From Aspidiotus rigidus (taxonomy: Eukaryota; Arthropoda; Insecta; Hemiptera; Diaspididae): a stretch of 64,000 nt of DNA. Both the position numbers and the translations under genes were made by a program. The stretch is from contig JAVHKY010000038.1 of NCBI GenBank assembly GCA_035079385.1, forward strand, positions 1,302,001-1,366,000, in the 5' to 3' direction. Position 1 is the first letter of the stretch. Each line of letters opens with the position of its first letter. The notes beneath the pieces are model-generated. The model did not search any database. It saw nothing but the letters and a program-made list of their open reading frames with translations, and was not told where the DNA came from. Below, piece by piece: positions 32,448 through 43,098 of this stretch.

Positions 32448-33589
32448 TTAGGATCCGAACCCGAGACTTTTCGCTTGCCGGGTGACTGCTATTTCCCGTA
32501 ACGTAAAAAAAAATCGTTGTCTTTTGTAAGTCAGTTTTCTTTTCGAATGGTTTGTATTTTGAATATTTTGGTGGTACCTGTCTGGAAGTCGCGTGTAGAT
32601 CGGCTTCAACCAGGAAATAATGAAATCCTCCTTCATTGTAGAGATAAAAGCATAATAATGACTCAACAATACCGTCTCACCACTATGTGCTTTAAATCCT
32701 GGATGCCAGCCTCCACTCCCATATGGATATAAAATGGGATAAACCATAGGATTGGTGTGCTGAGAACATGCTGATAACTGTATCAATTTTCCACTCTTGC
32801 TATGAATCTCTATATCCCTTAAATGAGGAGGACATCCATCACTGAATGAAAATACAGCAGCTATTTCATTACAAGTTGGTAAACTGTAACGCTTCCTATC
32901 GATACTATTACCGGCAGGTTTTTTTAATAACCACACACTGTAATCGATAGAAATGGCAGTATTATTATAACATCGTCTCATTTCACGTTCTTCAACTTCA
33001 CGGAGATTCAGAAATGTTGTAGCATAAATATTTTCTTCTCTTAATAATGTATCTAATTCAGTAAATAATTCCGGCGAATATCTTGTTTTCCTACATTCAT
33101 TAGCTAATTCTGAATCAATAAAATACAATTGCGAATATTTCCGTCGAGTATATTCCTCTTCCCGCAAATTACTGCTCAAATGATGAATAACCCCTTGAAC
33201 TTTGAAGCAATAAGCACCATCAGGAACATTACCAGCTGCTACACTCGCACCAAATGATGCAAATGCCAAACTTGAATTATACTGTCGGATATTTTCAACG
33301 AAATTATTGCTACAACAATGGTCATTACATAATAACTCTTTTATTAACTTAGGTACATTGAAATTGAAATCGAATACGTATTTGCCCCCTATACAACATT
33401 TGGTAAATATTTTTTGGTGACCAGTTCTTTCACTGTTGAAATACAACGCATGACAATAAGTATATTCATTATTCATGGGACCTAAATAATAATAATGAGG
33501 TACAGTATTTCCTCCATCACCCTGTTCCGATGTTAGAGAATCGTTCGTGACGTTACACAGATCTGTATGGACCAAATTTGGATACAGTG
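32448..33589 (-). pseudogene. Helitron ORF fragment (region upstream of Rep)
   Basis: 375 open codons with SSLAFASFGA-like sequence, YCFKVQGVIHHLSSNL, KYSQLYFIDSELANECR, a conserved PPHLRDIEIHSKSGKL and the TNPMVYPILYPYGSGGWHPGF block that precedes the Helitron Rep domain. HUH Rep and helicase are absent; the last 20 or so codons do not fit the family. The 5' side ends exactly where the LTR-like tgttgcg sequence begins (33590), so a later insertion removed the start. Confidence 0.8.
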
Positions 33590-34440
33590 TTGCGTTTTAC
33601 TTCAACATAAAAGTCGTGAAAGGAAATTTCTCCAAAGGATTCGAAAGGATAACACAAGCTTTTTAGAATTACACAAAATATTTACTTGGATTCATAATTC
33701 CACAATTGAAATATAAGATACAACGAAAGGAAATAAGAAATGTTCTTCGGATGAACGTCGAAAGTTTAAGAATTTGACGCGAGATGAATAACGCGGAATA
33801 CGCGTATGGAAGGTTACTAGTCAAAGAGTGTACTTGAATGCTTCTGATGACTGAGTACAGGATTGACCATTGGATCCAATCCGCTTATATAGGGAGAAAA
33901 TATGATTAAGTGGAGAGAAAACAAAGCAATTAATATTAGTTACACGAGAAATAGCAAAATGGTTTCAAAGAATTAGATAGAGGAAAAGTTTCATAAGAAC
34001 AAAAAGTAATTAAGATTATCAAAGAATGAATACACAGTAAGTTTGCCAAAAAGAATATACAAGATACAAGACACATGTACAAAATGGTAGATTAGAGTAG
34101 TCGAACGGAAGAAGAATATCGAAGAACATCCGTTGTGGACGCGTAAGATGAAGGTTTGTAGAAAAAAAGGTAATTAAGTAAACAGAAAAACAGAATGAAC
34201 AAGACGATGAGAAAAAGCAATAAGATTAGCATTGACGTAAAAGGAGAGGAAGAGCAAAAAGATTAGCAGTGACGTAAAATGAGAGAGAGGAAGCAAGAAA
34301 TAAGAGAGATAGAAATATAGGGGAGACGATAAAGAAAAATATAGGAAAAATTGAAAAGTTTGAAGAAATTGGAAGTTGGATGAAAAGCTGAGCTTATATA
34401 CAACACCTTTCCCCAAAGATTGGATCACGCAGGGAGACAA
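33590..34440 (-). repeat. LTR-like region of the env-bearing element, with TATA boxes
   Basis: One end is the dispersed tgttgcgttttac sequence; the other shares the block ctttccccaaagattgg with 50215-50260. On the minus strand TATATAAG occurs at 33884-33893 and again at 34393-34400, each with typical spacing to possible start sites. The boundaries of a full LTR and any target duplication could not be fixed. Confidence 0.5.
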
Positions 34441-34800
34441 AAGGAAGAAAAAAGAGAAGGAATAGGAAAAGAAGGAAGGGAGGAAAAATTATACACCAAA
34501 CAGGAAAGAATACAAAGAACTTAACAAAAATAAAGCCAAATTAAAAAATAAACAGAAACTAAGAAGAGATAAATTAATTAAAAATAATGCAACTTAAAGA
34601 GACAAGGAATTAAAAATAAAAATTAAAGATACGAGTAAAACCCAAAATTAAAAATAAGGAAAGAAAATGAAAACTTAAAAATATAACCCAATAAATACCG
34701 AAAGAAATAGAAAAAGAAGAACTCAAGTAAAAGAAAAAGAAAGATAAGAAACTTAAAAGATAGTAGCAAAGAAAATAAAAGAAAAGAAAAACAAAACTTA
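34441..34800. repeat. Purine-rich low-complexity tract
   Basis: The plus strand is almost only A and G for about 350 bp; 50270-50612 has the same character and shared words. It separates the LTR-like region from the accessory ORF in both copies. Confidence 0.7.
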
Positions 34801-35520
34801 TGCCGCTGGGGCTAATGGTTCTATTATATCGTTATCATTATCCTCTTCATTATTAACATTATTATCAAAATGTATACGTTCTAATGCTATCATTAGGTCG
34901 TGTTCAACATTAGGGTCTGCGTCATGTGTTTGACAGAAATGTCGCAACCACCCCGCAAACATCTGCGTTTCTAGCATTGAACAATGAAAAGGTGGAGTCC
35001 GTGATCTATGACGAGAGCTTATCGTGTTGTAATGGGGCTGTCCCAGAACGTAGGTCGTCCAAATCGGTAGAGAATTTCAGAGATCCTCCCATTGAGGATC
35101 AGTAACCAGGATATCGAATTTAGGGCAAGATATGCCTGCACTGCCAATATCTACAGTATTAAAGAAGCCTAATGCATGTAGATAGTCTCTTTCAAGGTGA
35201 CCTCCTTTATATGCAATATACAAATTAGTTTCCCTAGCCTGATTAATATAGTCTTTGAGTACGTTATTAAACTCTGATGCGGGCAAGTCAAGCGGATGAT
35301 CGGCAAAGGCTAACCCGTGAACTCTGTGGGTCACATAGTTAATTGTCCTGCGGGTGGCTGGTGGTAGATGCCGAACTTGCTCTCGCAGTGGATTGACTTC
35401 GAAGTATATACAGTCCGCATGGTTGTGAAGGAAATCGGCGACTCCCAATTCCTTCACTCTGTATTCTGTGCCATATGGGAAGCCGTCAATATCGATTACG
35501 AATCGAATTTTCTGCACTAA
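34801..35520 (-). pseudogene. Accessory ORF downstream of env, copy 2 (exonuclease-like motifs), one in-frame stop
   Basis: About 240 codons. No Met begins the frame; instead a strong splice acceptor (ttgtttccacag) sits at its start, so expression from a spliced transcript is likely. Motifs in order: FVIDIDGFPYG, with an acidic pair as in the first motif of DEDD exonucleases; HRVHGLAF; YIAYKGGHLERDYLHALGF; CPKFDIL; and PPFHCSMLETQMFAGWLRHFC. The DEDD reading is inference. A TGA at 35077 interrupts it where the third copy has CAA. The end is Asn/Asp-rich and then EPLAPAA. It directly follows the env-like ORF (25-bp gap). Confidence 0.55.
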
Positions 35521-35544
35521 GGCGACTGTGGAAACAAAATATAT

Positions 35545-36345
35545 CTAGAATGGTGCTTTGAATGAAAAGCGAGACAATGCTTGTCGTATGAAATTGGAAG
35601 GAAATAAGGAACGTTTTTCTTTTTTAGGCGCAAGGATAGGTGAAGCAACATCAGGAGAAGAAACGGCGTGTCGTAATTTGATCTTCTCTCTTGCATGTGC
35701 GCGTGCGATAGATAAAGATGGTGATTTAGGAAGTGACAATTCTTCTTCTTCACTATGAGAAAGCATAGGAGTTCGACGAACGATAGGAGCGTGCGAGGAT
35801 TGAGTGAGGTCGAAAAGTTGGATGTTGACATGAGGTTTGGTATGAACATCTCGGCGCGAACCGCGATACCATAAAACGAAACGATATACAGCGAATGATA
35901 GCAAGATGAAAAATACAATGACTTGAGCGGATCCAAGCGTGGCAAAAATCCAATTTTTACTATTCGCCAATTTGATAGTTTGGATATGTTCTCGTTCTTG
36001 GTCCCATTTTTGTTCTAGCGAGTTCTGCAGTAATAACAAATTAACGATCTCATCGATATCCATATGATCATTCGATGGTTCTGATAAAGGTACCAAAGAC
36101 TCCTTCGAAACATTGGGAAAATATACATTTAACGGTACCAAATCGATGGTGTTGCGGAAGAAGGGCCAAACTGTTCTTTGTACCGTGTTTCCTAATGCAC
36201 TATCGTTGATTACAGTTCTACACTTGCGTTGGTTATGACCGGAGAATATTTTATGAGAAATTTGAAGTCTTGGAAACACTGCAACCGACAGTTTGGCCCT
36301 TCCCATCTTTTTCAAATGCAATAAACAGCTAACAATCTGGGCCAA
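35545..36345 (-). CDS. Env-like glycoprotein C-terminal part of an endogenous retroelement
   Basis: 266 codons, no signal peptide or visible fusion peptide, so the N-terminal ectodomain is missing. A heptad-like segment (about 98-125) precedes one transmembrane helix (about residues 132-156), a basic stop-transfer RGSRR, and a roughly 100-residue serine/arginine-rich cytoplasmic tail. Position between upstream sequence and an LTR-like region, with an accessory ORF behind it, fits the env of an errantivirus-like or related LTR element. No gag or pol of this element is present, so it is a remnant. Confidence 0.5.
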   Translation of the reverse strand: MAQIVSCLLHLKKMGRAKLSVAVFPRLQISHKIFSGHNQRKCRTVINDSALGNTVQRTVWPFFRNTIDLVPLNVYFPNVSKESLVPLSEPSNDHMDIDEIVNLLLLQNSLEQKWDQEREHIQTIKLANSKNWIFATLGSAQVIVFFILLSFAVYRFVLWYRGSRRDVHTKPHVNIQLFDLTQSSHAPIVRRTPMLSHSEEEELSLPKSPSLSIARAHAREKIKLRHAVSSPDVASPILAPKKEKRSLFPSNFIRQALSRFSFKAPF

Positions 36346-36514
36346 TCTGCCACTTTCGCCCTTTCTCTCTTCTGTAGAATGTGTGAGTTACGTAGGGCCA
36401 AACTGCTGAACGAGGAGCGCAATTAATAATTATTTTAATAATTATTGCAATTAATAACGATACTAAAATTAAAGATAACAAGAATAGAAATGATAAAATA
36501 AAAAGATGATTGTT

Positions 36515-37657
36515 TCATCGTCGTAGAAAATTTATCTGAATAATGGTTTGACTGATAATTGTCTTTGGAAACGTAAAAAAATTAGCACCATTGAAAACAC
36601 TCTGAGGGAAAAAGTTCTTGTTGACTACAATATCATCTTCCATTGATTCAGACAAGGAACCTTCCTCAACAATGATAGAATTTTCATCTCCTCCTACCAG
36701 AAGTTCAGCTGACGAGGTAAGGTTTTCGAAGGCGATTGACTCATCTACGTTGATATTATCAACATCTACATAGAAAGAAAGTTACTCATTACAAATACGT
36801 TGATACTTTTTTTTGCATCTCTGCGAATACAAATTGCATAATTGTAATTTACAAAAAGCTCACCGTTCATTACTGACGACTCTGAAAAAGTATTTACTTC
36901 ATTTCCCAACAAAGGAAGCAGCAACACGTTAACTTCGGCGTCATTCGGAAAAAAAGAGATAGAATCCGCTTCAATATCAAGACTTTGATTTTCTAGGCCA
37001 ACGGGATTAATATCAAGACTTTCTAGGCTAACGGGATCATCTTCTAAAACATTGATGAATGATTTCATGTTGAACAAAGGCTACAACTAAAACGAAAATT
37101 AGAAGAGCTTGATGGACAACTAACCATTTTTGGCAGCATCTTTTGGTACAGCTACTGTAGAAGTTTTGGTCTCTGGTAAGCGTTCTTCATTCTGGTTGAT
37201 AGATGTTTCGTTTTCTTCAATATTTTCTTCTCTGACTAGTGGTCTGTTTTCCTTGTCGAATTCTGCAACCAGTCACAAAATCAATTAGTTTATCAAAAAT
37301 TGGTTCATTCAAACTGTTCTGCATTATACTCATCACGTACGACTCTCAATCTCAACCGGCATCATCAATCGTCTACGAACAGAAACATGTTTTCGTTCTT
37401 CAGCTGGCTTCATCTTTCTTTTCTTTTCAATGGGCTCATGAAGAGCAGAACCGCGGCGAGGACTGTTTTCTAAAACGTGGATGGAGAAAACCAATAATAT
37501 TGATTAAATTTTTGATTGTCAAGTTCAGGGTTTGAAATAAAAATCACTTACCGGCTTCATTATTCTGTAATGCTTTCAAAACTAGAGCCGCTCCTCTTGT
37601 ACAAGTAATATTTGGGTATGATCTTTGACCACCACTACCACCTCTAGTGCGTACCAT
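36515..37657 (-). CDS. Five-exon gene, acidic nuclear-type protein of unknown function
   Basis: Exons (minus): 37657-37552, 37469-37341, 37262-37125, 37043-36864, 36765-36515. Every intron is GT/AG and phase 1, and the joined frame is 267 residues with a stop at 36515-36517. Begins MVRTRGGSGGQRSYPN. A basic region with KKRKMKPAEERK and VRRRLMMP could be a nuclear localisation signal. The rest is acidic and Ser/Glu-rich (EDDPVSLESLDINPVGLE, then SLSESMEDDIVVNKNFF). No known domain. The fully consistent phase over five exons makes a real gene likely. The same few words (cagtttggccctt) flank the gene at about 36290 and 38060, so it may have moved as a unit. Confidence 0.7.
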
Positions 37658-38221
37658 TTTTTTTCAATACAGATGACAAATCTTTTTTTAATTCGCTTCA
37701 CAGGGCAATTGCCTTCGCAGGTATAAAATTATCTCTCGCGAATTCGCGGCGCAATCTCTTGCAGATTGATAAAGAGTTTGCAAAAAATTTTTTGACTTGC
37801 AGTGCCATAGAATTGCAGAGGACGACTCGATAATTACCAGTGTTGTATTTTTAAATACACAAAATGATGCAAAACCATTCTAAATGCTACAATCATGAAT
37901 CAAAATTTTTGGTCTCAATGAAAAAACTCACTGAGCATAACAGTTTCGCCCTTTTTCATAACTCTTCTGCAGTTTGGCCCCAAAATTATTACGCACATTG
38001 GCCCTTTATATTTTTGTGTTCTAAAGGAAATCAGTTTCGCCCATTGAAAGAAAAAAAACAGTTTGGCCCTTCTTCCGCAGCACCATCGAAATGTTGTAAC
38101 AACTCTGAACGTGACCCAAACTGATCACTGGTAACGTAAGAGAGATCTAAATGCACTAATGATGAACGACTAATATCGATATTCATCTGATCCGTTGGTG
38201 ACTCTAAAGAACCATTACAAT
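37658..38221. other. Upstream region of the five-exon gene
   Basis: No further gene. Between 37930 and 38075 the words tttcgccc and tttggccc recur four or more times, also seen at 36280-36400. A promoter could not be defined. Confidence 0.35.
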
Positions 38222-38231
38222 TCAATGGACT

Positions 38232-38575
38232 GAGTTTTTTGTGATAACAAAATATCGATAAATACCTTCGATATTTCCAAGCGCAATTTTTCTCCCATAA
38301 GAAATACACGGGGAGCAAAGATCAGTATGAAATTCATCAAAAATTAAAAAAGATTGAGGGCAAAAAAGTTTACTTTTATAATGTCTGAGGTAATCAGTTT
38401 CCAAAATTGAACTTTTAACCCCTCCATTCTTTCTCAATTTTAATTAATACCATATGATCGGTTTGCTTCCCATGTTTTCTTATGGAGAACAAATTTGCGA
38501 TTGGAAATATTTTGGGTACTTTTGCTACTGTTATTACACTGTAATCGATATTTTGTTACCTATCACAAAAAACTC
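38232..38575. repeat. Inverted repeat of about 75-100 bp with spacer
   Basis: The block from ctgagttttttgtgata to tctcccataag (38232-38305) is matched in reverse complement by 38473-38575 (cttatggagaacaaattt ... atcacaaaaaactcag), with small insertions. It lies just beyond the OTU remnant. Confidence 0.65.
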
Positions 38576-38589
38576 AGTCTATTCATGTT

Positions 38590-39101
38590 CATCATTTTCA
38601 GCATATAATGATTACCATTTATATAGAGCAATTTCCCTATAGCTTCATTACCTCATTTTCACGAAAAACTCGTTTTATAATTCCACATGAAGTTTCTTGG
38701 TAAACCCACACCTCTATATTATGACTTATCGACAAAACACATATTTCAGTATGATCAGCATATTCCTGCGGATCAGTTAATCGCCTGATTCTATAATTTA
38801 ATTCCTCTATATTCAGACCAAAATAGTGCGACAACTGCTCTTGATTATTATGCATATATTCACAGCATTGCTGGCGCAAATATTGTGAATATGACAAGTT
38901 ACCAAATAAACAGAACAAAAACGAATGAAATAAACAACTCCCATCTCCTGGTACATCAATACTTTCAAAATATTTCTTCTCTTCGGAACAATACAATAAT
39001 TCTCTACAAAGATCTTCCATTATAATATCAAAGAAAACTGAAACGCCAGCCGCGGATAGAAGTGTCCAAGTAAACCAAAAGATACAATGCTTAAAATTCA
39101 T
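38590..39101 (-). pseudogene. OTU-type cysteine protease remnant
   Basis: DVPGDGSCLFHS carries the OTU Asp-Gly-x-Cys nucleophile site. EYADHTEICVLSISHNIEVWVY fits the following strands, and after a stop plus shift at about 38637 a different frame gives LLYINGNHYML with the expected catalytic His. OTU domains of this kind are often encoded by Helitrons and other large transposons; Helitron pieces lie at 11.7 and 32.4 kb. The frameshift makes it nonfunctional unless spliced. An N-terminal hydrophobic stretch before MEDLC is probably not part of the domain. Confidence 0.65.
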
Positions 39102-39505
39102 CAGATGAAATTCTCCGAGTATAACAAACGTTCAATATTTGCAATTCCTCGGATAAACTTCTCCGAGTATGATAAAAGTTGCAATTCCTCGAATAAACGA
39201 GTATAATGAAAGGGTAATGTCATAATCAATTGCATCTTTGAGTCGATCACAAAAACTGCATGTGTCAACCGCAGGTCCACCAAAACCGATCTTAAATTCT
39301 TGCACAAAAATTTTGTAGAATAGGGCATAAGTAATCTGTAACAGAGTGATAAATTTTGCGTCACTGATAAGTTCAGTTGGTATACTGAGTTACATACAAG
39401 AAAACATTACAAAGCTTTTTCTTTCTTTCTTTTTTTTTTTCTCTTTCATCTTTTGAAGAAAAAAAATGCAACTAAAAACAAAACGAAAGAATTTGAAAAA
39501 AATAA
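39102..39505. other. No supported gene
   Basis: A minus-strand ORF at 39101-39364 has no motif; a ctccgag/gcaattcctcg word is repeated at 39110-39200. A-rich and T-rich low complexity near 39415-39520. Confidence 0.4.
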
Positions 39506-39952
39506 TCAACAAAAACAGGATACAAACGAAAAAATTTCATGATGGATAATAACCTTGCTATCTTTCTCCCGACTTTCATTAAGAATTTGAACCAATTCAT
39601 TGATTGATAAATCGTTTGATAAATAAAGACTTCGACTTTTATTCCATCCATAGTGACTTTCAGACACCTTCAAGTTTCGAATGAATTCTCGGATAGTATG
39701 TCTGATAGGTTCATACTTAGCATCCTTTCGAAAACCTCCTCGCGTTTCTTTCACTGACAATCCATTATTTTTTGCTTTCGCAATTGTCAGCAATCTTCTC
39801 GTCTTCACTTCAAATAGTGAAGAAAAAAACTTCTGACAGACAAGTTGAGGAGTTTTTCTTTGTGCCTGGAAACACACGAATAAAATAGGATCACGTTCCT
39901 TCTGCGACTGCATCATACGTTGAGCATGGTGCCAATCTATCGAAATCTTCAA
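39506..39952 (-). CDS. Exon of a transposon-associated protein family (VCxKFF type)
   Basis: The frame opens after a TTTTTGAAG acceptor at about 39950. It has LVCQKFFSSLFEVKTRRLL, then RGGFRKDAK and a SHYGWNKSRSLYLSNDLSI block. The succession Cys-x-Lys-Phe-Phe, Arg-Gly-Gly, Ser-His-Tyr...Tyr-Leu is familiar from a large family of uncharacterised, transposase-like arthropod proteins; the assignment is from memory and not certain. A possible donor CAAG|GTTATT lies near 39548. Only a middle piece is present. Confidence 0.4.
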   Translation of the reverse strand: MKISIDWHHAQRMMQSQKERDPILFVCFQAQRKTPQLVCQKFFSSLFEVKTRRLLTIAKAKNNGLSVKETRGGFRKDAKYEPIRHTIREFIRNLKVSESHYGWNKSRSLYLSNDLSINELVQILNESREKDSKVIIHHEIFSFVSCFC

Positions 39953-40161
39953 AAAAAGAAGCCATCACTATCAATTTGAAAGTAAAATTTTAGACTTACT
40001 CTTATGAAATATATTATTTTTTATATACCACTTTATATTTTTCAGTATATAAAACGAAACTGAGATCATAATCTCGACTATTTTAAGTTAATTGAAGAAA
40101 TAAGCGAAAACCACGAATCGTTTTATAAATAATATGATTTTAAATTGATACGTGATAAAAA

Positions 40162-40566
40162 TTATTCAATAATGCCAGCTTCACGAGCAATTATTATTTC
40201 TTGTTCTAGTTGAAGAAGGCAGTTTACTGCAATTCTAATTCGGGTAGCTTTAAAGGACTTATTATTTATTGGTAAATCGTTAAAATATAAATGAATATAA
40301 GAGTCACAGAGTCCGAAAATAATTCGAACTATATCTTGAGACTCCTGCAACTTATTTTCTTTGATGCAGCATCCTTCGAGGCAAGTCAAAAATTGTCGCA
40401 ACCATGGATGATGATCGTCACGTTGGAATATGTTTTCCCATTTTTGACGTCTTGTCCATTCAAAATCCCATACGTCTTTCAAAATGTCGTCTGGTTTGCC
40501 TAATTTTTCCAGTAGTTCTAAAACATATCTTGTTTTGGCGTGCGTGTGGATCCCAAAAAGTCGTTC
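40162..40566 (-). CDS. Terminal exon of an unrecognised gene
   Basis: A good acceptor (gaatattttcag) at 40567 opens 134 codons ending in a stop at 40162. Coding-like, Leu/Ile- and charge-rich and probably helical (RYVLELLEKLGKPDDIL, WLRQFLTCLEGCC). No Met begins the exon. No domain recognised; upstream exons were not found. It may belong to the same unit as 39506-39952, which lies downstream on the same strand. Confidence 0.35.
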   Translation of the reverse strand, partial: ERLFGIHTHAKTRYVLELLEKLGKPDDILKDVWDFEWTRRQKWENIFQRDDHHPWLRQFLTCLEGCCIKENKLQESQDIVRIIFGLCDSYIHLYFNDLPINNKSFKATRIRIAVNCLLQLEQEIIIAREAGIIE

Positions 40567-41460
40567 CTGAAAATATTCAATTTCGTTGGTTGTAAACACG
40601 CAATTAATAGTAGGAATTTTTAGGTGATATTTAGTTACTATCAGTTACTACACTTTCTACATCATTACCACAATACAAGTTTCAATCGATAGTAATTTCT
40701 CAAGTTGTACAGAAATTCTGAGTACTATTATTCGAAGAGAAGCCAGGAATACCTATTTCAAACACTATTCTAGCTTGCTCAGTCGAAGAACAAATGATTC
40801 ATCAAAAGCGTTCAACAGTCGATTATGTAAACATTATTCATAGAAACGAAGAAGTCATACGAAACACATTCAATTCGCGAGCGTCTACTATTATTGTACG
40901 GTTTCAAGTTCGTTTGCTCAATGGTATTACAAATAGGAAACGTATCAAACTTCATACGTATAGAATCAGGAAGGGATTTTGGATGTCCGAGATTCGAACG
41001 CCTTGAGAAGTCAAAAAATAAATTTTGTTCACACGGTTATTTTTTCAAATAAAAAAAAATTGAGAAATCAATTTTGTGAACATCGAACAGAATTTACCTT
41101 CTGTTTTCACTATTGATGGAAAATTATCTCAACCAAGAATCTATCATCTAATTTGTAAAGAAACAACTTTCAGCGTAGATTTGATCAATTCGATGAACAA
41201 ATAAAACGAAAAATTTGACAAACAACATCCTACAAATTGATGAATATTCCGTATCTACCCACTTCGTAAGAGAAACATTGGAAGCTAAGAATTATTTGTT
41301 TGAACAGAATTTTCTCACTATTGTTGAAAAAATACAAACCAAATCTTTCCTCTAGTCCGTTATAATACTGATCGCGATACTTTTGGAGTCGTTAAAACCA
41401 GCCATTACAGCTGATTTCATATTCTAACTTTCGACTGTAGTGTACGGGATGTTATGAATT
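40567..41460. other. No supported gene; tRNA-like B-box word
   Basis: Only short ORFs. At 40978-41008 the minus strand contains GCGTTCGAATCTC, close to a tRNA B-box, but no cloverleaf could be folded around it, so at most a tRNA-derived SINE scrap. Confidence 0.3.
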
Positions 41461-42068
41461 GGATCATCACGAACAGCTATAATTTGAATTTTCCGTCCAA
41501 AAAAATGTTCTGAAATATTGCATATTCCAAAACTGCCGAAATAATCTGTATGAACTTCGTTTGATTTGGGGCCGTTCACAAGGACAAAAATGTCTATATC
41601 GTCGTAGCTGTTAAATCTGAAAATAAGGAAAGTTTAAAAAAATTATTATTGAGTAAGACGCAGTGAGGGCACTTCTCTGTTACAAAATTTAAAGGAGCAA
41701 AAGAAGATGATGGTAGATTTCTACGGTTAGAGCATTTTTCAATACGAGAGAGGAACTTTGACGCTGAATTTATAGGGATACGCACCTTACAAATAAATAT
41801 GCCGCACAACCTCCTGACAGAAAAAATCGGCTGTAGTTTTTGTATGCCGCGAAGAACGAGCGGATTGTATGATCAACCTCTTGTTCCCACTGTTTCCCAC
41901 GCCGGCAATGTGACCATTAATCGAAGCACAACGGGAGAGAAATTCCGAGCGAAATGGAGTACAAATTTGACCAGATAATGCCGAAAAATTATCATTCACA
42001 GAATATTTATGTAATGGTTGAAAATAACCATTATTACAAATATATTCGTGTAAAAATTGGAAATTCAT
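41461..42068 (-). pseudogene. Decayed ORF region of unknown origin
   Basis: Minus-strand open pieces at 42068-41787 (Phe/Asn/Ser-rich start MNFQFLHEYICNNG) and, in another frame, about 41590-41440 (DIDIFVLVNGPK, then GICNISEHFFGRKIQ). Codon usage looks coding in both, with stops between. No family recognised. Confidence 0.25.
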
Positions 42069-42309
42069 TTTGACAACAAAATAAGGTGTTAAAGTTGCAG
42101 AAAGAATTAGCAGATTTCAAAATGAAAAAAAAAGATGATACATTAACGGAGGTTTCAGGTTAATAATTTTAAAAAATCGGCCGAGTATTTCTGACAGACT
42201 CTTATCGCAATATTTAACTACCTACCCTTTAAGCTAGCTAACCAGCACTTTCTTCATTGATGAAATTGAAAAAAAAATATATATAGTATAAGAAACTCAA
42301 CCAATTGCC

Positions 42310-42425
42310 AACCATAATTTAATGGTTAACCATGTAGACCATTGTAAGAACCTCGTTAAAATCCGTCTAATAGATTTGGAGTTTACTTGCTTCAAAATAA
42401 CGGTCAATTCTTTTATTATAATGAG
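42310..42425. repeat. Dispersed repeat shared with 16160-16275
   Basis: See the partner: same block tagaccattgt ... cggtcaattcttttattata, about 85 percent alike by eye. Confidence 0.7.
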
Positions 42426-42484
42426 GAGCTTACTTTCAGAGTGACCTTTGCTCGTACGCCGTTCAGGTGGATACGGAACCATGT

Positions 42485-42556
42485 AAAGTACATTCCAAAT
42501 AAGAGTGCCCGCTGCGCTGTTGTCAAAAGCGGGCACTCTTATTTGGAACGTACTTT
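42485..42556. repeat. 29-bp near-perfect hairpin
   Basis: Arms 42485-42513 and 42528-42556 are reverse complements with a single difference (a possible G:U) and a 14-nt loop. The stem core is GC-richer (agagtgcccgct) than the surroundings. Possible miRNA-like precursor, terminator-like structure or foldback scar. Confidence 0.85.
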
Positions 42557-43098
42557 AGTTCATGAGAGTGTTATTCTGGCCTTCCACGGAAGACTCTTGA
42601 GACACAAGATTGAAGAATGCTGCACAAGTAACATCTAAAGTGAATTTGGTGATCTTCTTATTTTCTTTATTACACAGCAAAATTCACTCACAAGAAATAT
42701 CTTCTTCCGTCAATTCAGCATCGTTGAATGTTATGTGTACAGGCTTTAGCAGGTTTTGCGATCGTTAGTTTTATTTCCTTACAGTTTCGTAATTGTTTCT
42801 TGAAATTTTTTTCCCAATTGGGTGGATCGCTTTTTCGTTTGCGTGTCAATGTTTTATCAGGTCGTTCGAATGTAATCTCCTGGAATTAGGATCCGAGTGC
42901 ATCAATTCAGCGGCGATAGGTTTCACTGATGAAAGTGCAATGAATATCTTAATACTTATCATCATACTGGTCATACAGCGTTAAACTTGAGATACTGAAC
43001 CATCATTATCATGCCTTAGAACTTTTGACAAACTCCAAATTTGTAACAAACCATTGACTGTTATTATCAACAGAACAACACTGATTATCACTCTTTTA

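Noticed and set aside
40965..41010. tRNA gene
   Set aside because: Only a B-box-like word is present; no acceptor or anticodon stems could be paired by eye.
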